This document shows positions 9,223 to 17,751 of a DNA stretch of 64,000 bases, piece by piece (the stretch's first letter is position 1; every line of letters begins with the position of its first letter). The notes below the pieces were generated by a model. It was not told the DNA's origin. It saw only the letters and a list, made by a program, of their open reading frames with translations, and did not search any database. The stretch is from CAZSMK01 sp964608095 (GTDB taxonomy: Bacteria; Sumerlaeota; Sumerlaeia; MWCT01; JAGHBZ01), in NCBI GenBank assembly GCA_964608095.1, contig CAZSMK010000068.1, positions 62,001 through 126,000 on the forward strand, in the 5' to 3' direction. The position numbers and the translations under genes are program-made.

Positions 9223-10866
9223 ATGAAAAAAAATGTCGTTATATGGGTGTGCGTTACCCTTCTGGCGATTCTCAATTTCCCTTATTCCGTTGCCGTCTAT
9301 AACCATATAGGGGAGGATGCCTTTATTACCTTCAGATATGCGGAGAATCTCGTTGAGGGAAAGGGATTTGTCTATAATCCGGGCGAACGCATCGAAGGTT
9401 ACTCCAACTTTTTATGGCTTATTCTCCTCGCCTTCTTCTACTGGTTGGGATGCAATATTATAGTGGTCTCCAGGATACTCGGCGCTGCTGCGAATTCCGC
9501 ATTGATGTTCGTCGTCACCCTCGCCCTCCTGTCCCTTATTAGAACATGGCGAGGAGAAAAGAACAAACTGCATCCTCTCCTGCTTGTATTTCCTGCAATC
9601 CTCGTGTTCTTTAATCCGATGCTCCACTACCACGCTGACCGCGGTCTGGAGACCTGCTTTTACCTGTTGCTTCTCGCTCTTTCCGGATTTTTCGTAATAG
9701 AACGTAACTTCATCGCAGCGGGAGTAGGGTTTGCCGCAGTTGCTTTTACCCGTCCTGAAGGATTCTTATACGCTGGACTTGCAGGTATATTCATCATGTG
9801 GCTTCTCGTTCTCGATGTCCGCTCAACCCATAAACCATTCGACCTTCGAGCCTTTCTCAAATTTTCTGTTCCTTTCATCGTCATTTTCGCATCGTTCCTT
9901 ATATGGCGCCGTCTTTATTTCGGTTACTGGCTTCCCAATACGGTGTATGCAAAGGTCAGCAAACTCAATTTTTACTACAGCCCGAGCACAGGACTTCTGT
10001 GGCAGTTTTTAAAATCATGGTCCTTTCTTCCCCTTGTAGCGACGGCGGGAGCACTATTAATTGTTCTGAATGAGAAGAACTTCTTACTTCGATGGAAAAT
10101 GCTCTTCCTGCTATCAATGGCGTTCTTTGTGCTTCTCTATACAATCGGAATCGGCTATATCCTGGCTGCCCCTTTTCGCCACTATGTTCCATCGATTCCT
10201 TACTTCATTGTACTTCTGGGCTTTTGCCTGTTATATGTTCGAGAAAAGATAAAGCCTGAAACCCGAAACGTCACGATTCCGGTTCTCGTACTTATTATAT
10301 GGGGTATGAACTTTTACACATATAACAACCTCGATATGCCACGCTCGCGGTTGCATGTTCGCACCTTCGACTTCCTCCGGCAATGGGAGTTCGATGAACG
10401 GTGGCAATGGTATCGCGAGCCGCCGATATGGCTTGCGGCTGAAGCAGGCAGATGGGTTCATGAGAACCTTCCCCACAACGCCCTCCTTGCTGCCGACCAG
10501 ATGGGTCAATTCGGGTATTATTCCCGTCATCACATTATTGATACGCTGGGGTTGATGGATACCGAGATTGCCCATAAAGGCTATTCGACCGAGCTGCTGC
10601 TGCGGCGCAATCCCGATTACGTGGTCTGGTTTGGCATGAACGGCGAGCCCGTGCTTCCCCAGTTTCAACAAACCACCGAGGCGCCGGCGTTCAAAGCACA
10701 TTATAAACTCGCCTATATTTTACGCGCACGCAATGAAATCGACCGGTCGGAATATCTTGTTTACGCCCGACGCGATCTGCTAAACGAGGAGCAGTTGACC
10801 GCACCGCCGGAGTATATACTCCTTGGCCTTGATAAGGAATCATTCATCCAGCGATGGCGGATATAA
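9223..10866 (+). CDS. Polytopic membrane glycosyltransferase (GT39/PMT-like)
   Basis: About 547 residues with roughly ten hydrophobic segments. The N-terminal loop EDAFITFRYAENLVEGKGFVYNPGE..EGYSNFLW is the signature of a GT-C-type family that transfers sugars from polyprenyl-phosphate donors; the acidic pair ED is the likely catalytic site. A soluble periplasmic domain occupies the last 180 residues. The ATG at 9223 is preferred; an in-frame TTG at 9208 would overlap the stop of the upstream gene. A strong hairpin terminator follows. The donor and acceptor are unknown. Confidence 0.8.
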   Translation: MKKNVVIWVCVTLLAILNFPYSVAVYNHIGEDAFITFRYAENLVEGKGFVYNPGERIEGYSNFLWLILLAFFYWLGCNIIVVSRILGAAANSALMFVVTLALLSLIRTWRGEKNKLHPLLLVFPAILVFFNPMLHYHADRGLETCFYLLLLALSGFFVIERNFIAAGVGFAAVAFTRPEGFLYAGLAGIFIMWLLVLDVRSTHKPFDLRAFLKFSVPFIVIFASFLIWRRLYFGYWLPNTVYAKVSKLNFYYSPSTGLLWQFLKSWSFLPLVATAGALLIVLNEKNFLLRWKMLFLLSMAFFVLLYTIGIGYILAAPFRHYVPSIPYFIVLLGFCLLYVREKIKPETRNVTIPVLVLIIWGMNFYTYNNLDMPRSRLHVRTFDFLRQWEFDERWQWYREPPIWLAAEAGRWVHENLPHNALLAADQMGQFGYYSRHHIIDTLGLMDTEIAHKGYSTELLLRRNPDYVVWFGMNGEPVLPQFQQTTEAPAFKAHYKLAYILRARNEIDRSEYLVYARRDLLNEEQLTAPPEYILLGLDKESFIQRWRI

Positions 10867-10871
10867 AAAAA

Positions 10872-10892
10872 AGCGCCTGTCGGGCAGGCGCT
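10872..10892. terminator. Bidirectional intrinsic terminator
   Basis: AGCGCCTG and CAGGCGCT form an 8-bp stem around the loop TCGGG. An A-run precedes it and a T-rich stretch follows it, so it can end transcription from the plus-strand glycosyltransferase and from the convergent minus-strand pseudopilin gene. Confidence 0.9.
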
Positions 10893-10920
10893 CTCAATTT
10901 TTAATAAACCTACTCTTCTT

Positions 10921-11538
10921 TTATAGTGTCCCTAGAGGACATATTCTTCCGTCGCCGACCTTTGGACAACGAATAATATTACCTCTGCTTACAGTTCCGT
11001 TGGTAGCATCGTATGGCAGTGTGAGTTCCAGAAGTTGACCAAGGTAGGTTTTATAGAGGAATGGCCCCGCACTCTGGTCCGGTCCATTACCCATGAGTTC
11101 CCAAGCACCATAAATTTCGTTATATACCGCAGCTCTTGCTACAGGGTAGGTATAGGGAAAGTTACGATAACGATACCGCCGATAGTCGTGCACAGTCCAG
11201 CCGACACTATCCGGGTCGATCGAGATATCGGTATATTTCTCCTCGCGAAATGGGTCGATAATCTTTGAGTTTGAGATAAATGCTATCGGTGTGGTAATGC
11301 AGTTGGGAAGGTACCAGAAAGGACCATCGCCGGATTTTGAACCGTCATAAGGGTATGTGTTGAACTCAACCGCATAAGACTCGAGGGCGGTTGTAATACT
11401 TCTCAGGTCCGCCTTACTACGCGAGACTTTTGATCGCACCTGGGCTTCCAAAAAGTTGGGCACGGCAATTGCCGCCAGAATGGCAATAATGGCAACAACA
11501 ATCAATAACTCTATGAGGGTAAACCCTTGTTTCTTCAT
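10921..11538 (-). CDS. Type IV prepilin-like pseudopilin (second copy)
   Basis: The 205-residue protein begins MKKQG|FTLIELLIVVAIIAILAA, a prepilin leader with Glu at mature position 5, followed by FLEAQVRSKVSR, almost identical to the pseudopilin at 7697-8275. The C-terminal segment YDATNGTVSRGNIIR matches the other copy, with 17 further residues including two Cys that could form a disulfide. The ATG has AAAGGAGG 7 bases upstream, and that site lies in the last codons of endonuclease IV, whose TAA ends two bases before the ATG; translation is therefore likely coupled. No assembly genes are adjacent. Confidence 0.9.
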   Translation of the reverse strand: MKKQGFTLIELLIVVAIIAILAAIAVPNFLEAQVRSKVSRSKADLRSITTALESYAVEFNTYPYDGSKSGDGPFWYLPNCITTPIAFISNSKIIDPFREEKYTDISIDPDSVGWTVHDYRRYRYRNFPYTYPVARAAVYNEIYGAWELMGNGPDQSAGPFLYKTYLGQLLELTLPYDATNGTVSRGNIIRCPKVGDGRICPLGTL

Positions 11539-11540
11539 AC

Positions 11541-12410
11541 TTATCCCTCCTTTCTCTCTTGTTTTCTTATCAAAGACCTAAGCCTCGTTAAATTTTCTTT
11601 ATCCCGTATTAAGCCGGTTTCTTTGGGCGTCTCAATCACCATAGGTAAGTTGCAAAACCGCGTATCGTTCAGGAGGAATCGGAATCCTTCAATCCCGATG
11701 CGCCCTTCTCCAATATGCGCATGGCGATCAACCCTTGACCCGAGAGGAGTTTTTGAATCGTTTAAATGAACCGCAAATAATTTATCAAATGTAAGTATGT
11801 GAGAAAATGTTACCATTGTCTCACGATACCTGTCAATAGTTCTTATATCGTAACCGGCGGTAAAGATGTGACAGGTATCGAGGCAGACGCCGACTCGGGT
11901 GGTGTCGTGTACGAGATTCATGATATCGGCCAGTTCTTGAAAGTCTGAGCCGATACTGGTTCCCTGACCGGCGGTCGTCTCAAGAAGGATTTTGACGTCG
12001 GCAGTCCTCCGACAGTTAAAAATCCAGTTCAACGCGCCTGCAATCCGTCGGATTCCATACTCAAGTCCCGCCCCCTTATGGCTCCCCGGATGCACCACAA
12101 TATAAGGAAGCCCCAGCTTGATACAGCGCGTATATTCTTCCAGAAGACATTCGCGTGAGCGCAAGTAGATCGCTTGGTCGGGCGCGGCAAGATTAATTAA
12201 ATAACAGGCGTGGGCAAAGGCGATTGTAATAGGCGAATTCTCGAGTATCTCGCGAAATCGGGCGATTTCTGGTGTTAGCAACGGCGGGCTCTTCCACTGG
12301 ACATTGCTCTTTGTAAAGATCTGAACCGCTTCGCAGCCAAGTTCCATCGCACGTTCCAGCCCCCTGCTTACACCGCCCGCAATCGACATATGTGCGCCAA
12401 GATAAGGCAT
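11541..12410 (-). CDS. nfo: Endonuclease IV (apurinic/apyrimidinic endonuclease)
   Basis: This 289-residue TIM-barrel enzyme cleaves DNA 5' of abasic sites in base excision repair. Trinuclear zinc ligands are recognisable: H in GAHMSIAGG, E in LLETTAG, D and H in VCLDTCH, D and H in DRHAHIGEG, and E in MVIETPKE. Length fits the bacterial family (about 280). It starts 28 bases after the stop of the minus-strand gene upstream and its stop is fused to the start of the pseudopilin gene, which suggests one transcript for three unrelated-looking genes. Confidence 0.96.
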   Translation of the reverse strand: MPYLGAHMSIAGGVSRGLERAMELGCEAVQIFTKSNVQWKSPPLLTPEIARFREILENSPITIAFAHACYLINLAAPDQAIYLRSRECLLEEYTRCIKLGLPYIVVHPGSHKGAGLEYGIRRIAGALNWIFNCRRTADVKILLETTAGQGTSIGSDFQELADIMNLVHDTTRVGVCLDTCHIFTAGYDIRTIDRYRETMVTFSHILTFDKLFAVHLNDSKTPLGSRVDRHAHIGEGRIGIEGFRFLLNDTRFCNLPMVIETPKETGLIRDKENLTRLRSLIRKQERKEG

Positions 12411-12438
12411 TCAGATAAAGAACAAAGGGACGTTACGC

Positions 12439-13596
12439 CTATTCCTCGATCAATTCAACATTTGCTCGCGGAAGGGTAAAGGATGTGCCGTCTGGCAGAT
12501 TGACTGTCAACACGCGCACCTTTGCGCCTGTCTCGATCTGGTGAAGTTCCGGTGGTAGCTCGGCTATCTCGCATATTTCCCCGAAATGGGGTTCCCGAAT
12601 AATGCGCACGCGTGAGCCGATCTCCAATATTCCTTTTTCTTCCTCCTCTTTCTCTTCTACCTTTGTGCTAAGTATATGGTCGAGATCGTGCGCCTTTAGA
12701 TACTCGAGGTCGGGAACGATAAGTTCCGGACGCATCACACCAGCCCTGATCTGGGTTGCGCCGTTGATGGAGGCGAATTTACCCTCGCATTTCTGCAGCA
12801 ACGAGAAGGTACGTTCGGCAATCGGCAACTCGCCGAATCCCTCCGTCACCACCAGCGTGGTCTTTACATCTTCTTTTCCCGTTATAGCAACGCCGAGCTC
12901 GTACCCCAGGAGATTCTTGAGGTCCATATCGTCGATACTACCGACCACGACACCGCTTATGCCGAGTTCCTGACAGCGCTGGAAGAAGGCTTGATGTATT
13001 TTGCTCCCGGCAACGACTATCTTTCCCCGGAGTTCCTCGCTGAGGGATGAAATGTCCGCCTCTTTACCATGATCGTCGACCAGTACCTTGATAGTCCCGT
13101 AACGTTCACCGCCAATTCCCAGAATTCCCTGAATAAAGGAACCCACTGTTATGACTCGAATACCCTCTTCTGGAATAAGTTCTTTCACATAGCCCGTAAT
13201 ATAGGCTTTTATTTCAACGGGGTTGGGCGGTTCGCGTAGCATCATCTGTCCCGTAATGCTGGATACACTTTCCACGGTTCCCGTGACAGGGGACTTGACC
13301 TCAGATTTGAAAAGACCCAGGAATCCCTTCGAACGCGCCATCACCTGTTTCTCTTTAACTTTGTCGCCTTCCTGTACCAACATGTAGCGCGGGACTTCCG
13401 CCGCTTCAACACCCAGAAGATGCGCTACGTTCAAGGGTTTGATGTTGCCGGGAAGAAGCGTGCGCGCCACCACGTCCTCCGCTTGCACCAGCACACCTTT
13501 TTCTACCAGCACATCGCCTTTCAACGGCAGGATGCGCTCTTTTTCTATCTTTGTCCTCTGCGAAACCTTAAGCCCCGGTGTATAGGCATGTGCCAT
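12439..13596 (-). CDS. Conserved protein of unknown function with barrel-sandwich-like and KOW-like segments
   Basis: I do not recognise a characterised family for this 385-residue soluble protein. The first 130 residues contain short beta segments and turns resembling two half barrel-sandwich (lipoyl/RnfC-like) motifs, for example LVQEGDKVKEKQVMA and KSPVTGTVESV. A middle alpha/beta part (about 150-300) includes GSKIHQAFFQRCQELGISGVVVGSID. The last 60 residues look like a KOW/NusG-type beta barrel (GSRVRIIREPHFGEICEI). There is no signal peptide or membrane segment. AGGGAGG lies 6 bases before the ATG. It is the first gene of a probable operon with nfo and a pseudopilin. Confidence 0.75.
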   Translation of the reverse strand: MAHAYTPGLKVSQRTKIEKERILPLKGDVLVEKGVLVQAEDVVARTLLPGNIKPLNVAHLLGVEAAEVPRYMLVQEGDKVKEKQVMARSKGFLGLFKSEVKSPVTGTVESVSSITGQMMLREPPNPVEIKAYITGYVKELIPEEGIRVITVGSFIQGILGIGGERYGTIKVLVDDHGKEADISSLSEELRGKIVVAGSKIHQAFFQRCQELGISGVVVGSIDDMDLKNLLGYELGVAITGKEDVKTTLVVTEGFGELPIAERTFSLLQKCEGKFASINGATQIRAGVMRPELIVPDLEYLKAHDLDHILSTKVEEKEEEEKGILEIGSRVRIIREPHFGEICEIAELPPELHQIETGAKVRVLTVNLPDGTSFTLPRANVELIEE

Positions 13597-13744
13597 CTCT
13601 TACCTCCCTGAAATGTAAAATGGTATCCTACCTGTTACTTCAGGTGAAGAAAAGAAAAAAAATTGTGTCATCCCGTCAAACTTAGTACAAACATTTCCGG
13701 TTAATGTGAGGGGGCTTGAGCATCAACCGTTACGAGAGGAAAGT

Positions 13745-13773
13745 TGACACAATCACGTTTTCCGGGTACGCTC
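13745..13773 (+). promoter_or_regulatory. Possible sigma70-type promoter upstream of the M50 protease operon
   Basis: A perfect TTGACA at 13745-13750 is followed after 17 bases by TACGCT, a weak -10 match (first two and last base). It points toward the M50 protease, trpS and tyrA genes and lies in the divergent gap. The weak -10 makes this tentative. Confidence 0.35.
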
Positions 13774-13824
13774 ATCTTGTTTCAATCACGTTAATCTCAA
13801 AGAATTAAATAGGACCCGATTCCA

Positions 13825-14469
13825 ATGAGCCACACTATATACGAACTCATGCTCATGATTCCCGTGTTTCTCCTGTCAATAGTCCTGCACGAAGTGGCGC
13901 ATGCGTTTTCAGCAAAACTCGGCGGTGATACGACGGCTACATCGTTGAACCGCCTCTCACTTAATCCTATCGAGCATATCGACCCTTACGGAACCATTGT
14001 CATACCTATCATAGCCTATATCTCTAATCTTCCCCTGATCGGCTATGCAAAACCGGTACCCGTCGATCCTCGACAATTTCGCAAACCGTATTGGGACGTT
14101 ATAGTCAGCCTCTCGGGACCCTTCATGAATTTTACCCTCGCAGTTGTTGCAGCCGCCCTGCTCAAGGTTCAGCGCGTGTTTTTCCCCGGGCACGTCGAAC
14201 CACTCGAACAACTTTATTTATATTTCACAACCATCAATCTTATCCTGGGGTTATTCAACTTGATTCCTATTCCGCCGCTTGACGGCTCTCATGTCCTGCG
14301 ATACCTCTTGATCAAATATCAACCTTCCGCCATGCGCTATTTTCTTATCCTCGAGAGTGTCGGTTTTATCGTTTTGACTTTACTTATTTTCCTTCGTCCG
14401 ACACGATATTTGTTTTCGGTCATCTATCGGGAACTCTTAAAACTCATTTTTGCCCTATTCAACCTTTAA
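13825..14469 (+). CDS. Site-2 protease-like M50 family membrane metalloprotease
   Basis: The 214-residue membrane protein has about six hydrophobic segments. The zinc motif HEVAH is at residues 22-26 in the first segment, and the third ligand lies in IPIPPLDGSHVL (the NPxDG-like motif) near 150. This is the compact YwhC/YdfJ-like group of intramembrane proteases without a PDZ domain. Members of the group are predicted to cut within membranes, but substrates are rarely known. trpS begins 18 bases after its stop, so M50, trpS and tyrA probably share a transcript; co-occurrence of this protease with trpS is common in bacteria. Confidence 0.92.
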   Translation: MSHTIYELMLMIPVFLLSIVLHEVAHAFSAKLGGDTTATSLNRLSLNPIEHIDPYGTIVIPIIAYISNLPLIGYAKPVPVDPRQFRKPYWDVIVSLSGPFMNFTLAVVAAALLKVQRVFFPGHVEPLEQLYLYFTTINLILGLFNLIPIPPLDGSHVLRYLLIKYQPSAMRYFLILESVGFIVLTLLIFLRPTRYLFSVIYRELLKLIFALFNL

Positions 14470-14487
14470 AGAAAGGAACCGTAAGTA

Positions 14488-15489
14488 ATGAAGGACAAAA
14501 AACGCCTGCTGAGTGGAAACCGTCCCTCCGGACTCCTGCACCTGGGGAATTATATCGGCGCTCTTCAGAACTGGGTAAATCTCCAGGAGAAATACGACTG
14601 TTTCTATATGGTTGCGGACTGGCATGCGCTTACGTCGGAATACCAGGATACCCGAGAGATCAGCTATTTTATCGAACAGATGGTAATCGACTGGCTTTCG
14701 GTCGGGCTCGATCCGAACAAAAGCACGCTCTTCATTCAATCCCATATCCTGCAACATGCGGAACTTTCGCTTCTCCTTGGTATGTTTACACCCGTGGCAT
14801 GGGTTGAACGATGCCCGACCTACAAGGAGCAGCTCCAGCAGTTAGCTCATAAGGAAATAGCCACGTACGGGTTCCTGGGTTATCCGGTTCTTCAGGCGGC
14901 GGACATCGCCATTTATAAAGCGGAAGTAGTGCCCATCGGTGAAGATCAAATCCCGCACCTTGAAATGGCTCGCGAGATTGTCCGCCGGTTCAACTTCTAT
15001 CATGCACCCGATACTCCCGTGCTTCCTGAACCGCAGGCGATCCTCAGCCAGGTCCCAAGGCTGCTCGGCGTCGATGGAAGAAAGATGAGCAAGAGCTACA
15101 ACAACTGCATTTATCTTTCCGATAGCGCAGATACGGTAAAAACTAAGGTAAGCCAGATGGTCACTGATCCCGCACGAGTGAAGCGCTCTGATAAAGGACA
15201 CCCGAACGTATGCAGCGTGTTCGATTATCACAAGGTGTTCACTCCTTCACGCCGGGAAGAAATCGAGCATGCGTGCCGTGAAGCAGAGATCGGGTGTGTT
15301 GCGTGCAAGAACATTCTGGCGGATTCACTTAATAATCTGCTCGAACCGTTCAGAGAAAAACGACGCGAACTGGAAGCCAACCCGGCGCGCATTAAAGAGG
15401 TAATTACGGCCGGGGACGATCAGGCGCGTGAAGCCGCTGAAAATACTATGAAGGAAGTACGTGCTGCCCTTAAACTTTTTATGTCCTGA
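14488..15489 (+). CDS. trpS: Tryptophanyl-tRNA synthetase
   Basis: The 333-residue class I synthetase charges tRNA-Trp. The HIGH-like motif is LLHLGN at about residues 15-20 after NRPSG, and the second signature KMSKS is near residue 197. Both are intact and the length is normal. AAAGGAA lies 9 bases upstream of the ATG. It sits between the M50 protease gene (18-base gap) and tyrA (25-base gap), consistent with one transcript. Confidence 0.97.
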   Translation: MKDKKRLLSGNRPSGLLHLGNYIGALQNWVNLQEKYDCFYMVADWHALTSEYQDTREISYFIEQMVIDWLSVGLDPNKSTLFIQSHILQHAELSLLLGMFTPVAWVERCPTYKEQLQQLAHKEIATYGFLGYPVLQAADIAIYKAEVVPIGEDQIPHLEMAREIVRRFNFYHAPDTPVLPEPQAILSQVPRLLGVDGRKMSKSYNNCIYLSDSADTVKTKVSQMVTDPARVKRSDKGHPNVCSVFDYHKVFTPSRREEIEHACREAEIGCVACKNILADSLNNLLEPFREKRRELEANPARIKEVITAGDDQAREAAENTMKEVRAALKLFMS

Positions 15490-15514
15490 ATCCATATAAT
15501 ACAATCTCCATAAA

Positions 15515-16369
15515 ATGTTTAAACGACTTGTCATAATAGGTGTCGGCTTGATCGGCGGCTCGGTCGGGCTTGCTGCAAAAAGGACAAAGATTGCGGATAC
15601 CGTTGTCGGCGTGGGTCGAAACCCGGAACATCTGAACCTCGCCGTCGACTGCGGCGCCATCGATTCGTTCACCACCGATGTAGCAGAAGGAGTGAAAGAC
15701 GCCGATTTGATTATTCTTTGCCTTCCGGTCGAAGGAATCGTTGATTTTCTGCCGAAGGTCGCAGCGCATGCAGCGGCGGACGCTCTTGTAACCGACGTTG
15801 GAAGCACGAAAAAGATAATCGTAGAAAAAGCGGAAAGTTGTTTCGGCGAAGGCAAGGCGACCTTTATCGGCTCCCATCCCCTGACTGGCTCGGAGAAAAC
15901 GGGCGTCACATTCGCTAAAGCCGACTTGTTTAAGGGTGCGACCTGTTTTGTGACGGTCACCGACTCGACACCGCGGGAAAAACTCCAGCCGCTGGTCATG
16001 TTCTGGCGAAAACTTGGTGCGCGCCCTTTTATTCTGCGACCCGAACGGCACGATTATCTCGTAGGCACAAGCAGTCATGCCGTTCACTTAACAGCCGCAA
16101 GTCTTGTCAGGGCTGTGGGCTCTATGGGAGAAGATCCGAACCTGCTTCGGCTGATTGTGGGAAGCGGATTCAAGGATACCACCCGGCTGGCGCTGGGCAA
16201 CGTCGAGTTATGGGTTGAAATCTGCCGTCATAATGCCGCCTATATTGCTGATGCACTGGATAAAATCCAGGGAGAACTCGGGGCGGTCAAGGACGCGCTC
16301 GCGAAGGGCGATTTTGATTTCGTCAAATCGTTTCTGGAACGCGCCCGCTCCACCCGACTCGACCTTTAA
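15515..16369 (+). CDS. tyrA: Prephenate dehydrogenase
   Basis: The 284-residue protein carries an N-terminal Rossmann domain with GVGLIGGS (residues 9-16) and the TDVGSTK motif, then the helical dimerisation domain containing the substrate-site sequence SHPLTGSEKTG and the segment GTSSHAVHLTAA. It oxidatively decarboxylates prephenate to 4-hydroxyphenylpyruvate for tyrosine synthesis. No chorismate mutase or ACT domain is fused. No clear Shine-Dalgarno site precedes the ATG. Its TAA stop (16367-16369) abuts the left end of an interspersed repeat. Confidence 0.93.
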   Translation: MFKRLVIIGVGLIGGSVGLAAKRTKIADTVVGVGRNPEHLNLAVDCGAIDSFTTDVAEGVKDADLIILCLPVEGIVDFLPKVAAHAAADALVTDVGSTKKIIVEKAESCFGEGKATFIGSHPLTGSEKTGVTFAKADLFKGATCFVTVTDSTPREKLQPLVMFWRKLGARPFILRPERHDYLVGTSSHAVHLTAASLVRAVGSMGEDPNLLRLIVGSGFKDTTRLALGNVELWVEICRHNAAYIADALDKIQGELGAVKDALAKGDFDFVKSFLERARSTRLDL

Positions 16370-16549
16370 AATACCGGGGTCAGACCTTCAGTTTACAGTT
16401 TAGGTACAGACGACTTTGTGTAATTTTTTAGATGCGCCTCTTGGCGATGTAAATTGCGAAAGGATTTTTCTGGTGTATCACGTGTTCTTGTGTAAGATAT
16501 TTTTATCTTTTTTCGTGGAGGCTAAAACGTGAAAATGAGGTCTGACCCC
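16369..16549 (+). repeat. Interspersed repeat, copy 1 (REP/MITE-like, inverted termini)
   Basis: The element begins with a 38-base segment (16369-16406) that is identical to 17559-17596, and ends in a stretch closely matching the end of copy 2. Its termini are inverted: GGGGTCAGACC near the left end and GGTCTGACCCC at the right end. Similar GGTCAGACC sequences are known around REP-associated tyrosine transposases. It occupies the whole space between the tyrA stop and the next start codon, and its right end supplies the Shine-Dalgarno site GGAGG (16517-16521), the GTG start and the first seven codons of the next gene. Confidence 0.85.
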
Positions 16550-17560
16550 ATTTTAGCGGTCGCGGTGTTGCTATTTGTTTGCATCGTCGCCGTTGCCGCC
16601 GCTGAAGAACCGATACATATTTATGGCATTCATTCGTGGGGTTTCGGAGCAAACGGGATAATGAGCGGTAAACGCGGCTGGTCTGTCGAGGTTATCAATA
16701 CCGACCCTTTTGCTTATGATCCGACGCCTTCAGATATTCAAAACGTCCGCAACGAAAATTTCGAGGTCATTATCCGCATAAACAAAATCTTCGGCGAGAC
16801 GGTGCCCAAAAACTCATCCGAGTGGGATTCCTTTGCACAACAGTGTGCGGACAAGGTAAGCCTTTACAAGGAGCATTGTCATATCTGGATCATCGGCAAC
16901 GAGATGAACGCCGACTTTGAAGGTGACATACCGGTCGGCGACTATATCGAGGTTTACACGCGCTGCCGCAACAAGATCAAACAAGTGCAGCCTCAGGCGT
17001 GCGTTCTCGTCGCAGCCCTTGCGCCCTGGAATGCCAGCCAGAGCGGCGTTGGTCCTTATCCCTCAAACCGCCAATGGCTCAACTATATGTACCAGCTCGT
17101 AAATACACTCAATGACGATACGGATGGTTACGCGATACATGCCTACGGCGGACGGGGTGGGGATTCCGACCCACGCGACGACGATGAAATGGGCTTCGGC
17201 GTGTTCAAGAAATGGATGGAAATCATTGACAACAATCCGTATGCCGTAAGTAAACCGGTCTATCTCACCGAGATGAACCACGCCGCAGACGGGCAAGGCG
17301 CGACTCCCGGCTATCCACTCTACGATTATCCCGCCGGTTATATCCAGAAACTCTTCGAAGCGATTAATGACTGGAACGAGACCCACACACACATGATACA
17401 ATGCGCATGCTGGTTTTCGTATGCAAACGGCGGTTTCCCCGGATATAACATTACCCTCAACTCGCAGATGCGTGATGATTTCCTCGAGACCACGAGCACG
17501 ACAAATTATTACAACCGCTTGTTGAGTGTCCAACCCGCCACATGGCGAAGATATTTTTAA
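16529..17560 (+). CDS. Secreted clan-A (TIM-barrel) glycoside hydrolase-like protein
   Basis: The 343-residue protein has a signal peptide (hydrophobic 8-24, cleavage near AAA|EEP). The rest resembles a retaining clan-A glycosidase: the acid/base candidate is E125 in IIGNEMN and the nucleophile candidate is E248 in VYLTEMN, the spacing and Asn-Glu pattern expected for this clan. I cannot assign a GH family or a substrate. The GTG start with GGAGG 7 bases upstream, and residues MKMRSDP, come from repeat copy 1; the next gene starts MKMRVDP for the same reason. An ATG two codons in is an alternative start. The stop TAA runs into repeat copy 2. Confidence 0.75.
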   Translation: MKMRSDPILAVAVLLFVCIVAVAAAEEPIHIYGIHSWGFGANGIMSGKRGWSVEVINTDPFAYDPTPSDIQNVRNENFEVIIRINKIFGETVPKNSSEWDSFAQQCADKVSLYKEHCHIWIIGNEMNADFEGDIPVGDYIEVYTRCRNKIKQVQPQACVLVAALAPWNASQSGVGPYPSNRQWLNYMYQLVNTLNDDTDGYAIHAYGGRGGDSDPRDDDEMGFGVFKKWMEIIDNNPYAVSKPVYLTEMNHAADGQGATPGYPLYDYPAGYIQKLFEAINDWNETHTHMIQCACWFSYANGGFPGYNITLNSQMRDDFLETTSTTNYYNRLLSVQPATWRRYF

Positions 17561-17751
17561 ATACCGGGGTCAGACCTTCAGTTTACAGTTTAGGTATTGA
17601 CGGTTTTGTTTAAAACCTTATTCCACACACTTCTTTTTCTTTATGAATCCTGAAAAGCATAAGAGATTTTCTTGGTGTATCGCATGTTCTTGTGTAAGGT
17701 AGTTTTTATTTTTATGGTGAATGCTAAAACGTGAAAATGAGGGTTGACCCC
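17559..17751 (+). repeat. Interspersed repeat, copy 2
   Basis: The first 38 bases are identical to those of copy 1, the middle has diverged, and roughly the last 85 bases match copy 1 with several substitutions. The left terminus GGGGTCAGACC is intact, while the right inverted terminus has decayed to GGGTTGACCCC. Like copy 1 it fills exactly the gap between the preceding stop (17558-17560) and the next start (17731), and it provides the start codon of the following gene. Its Shine-Dalgarno region is weaker than in copy 1. Confidence 0.85.
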
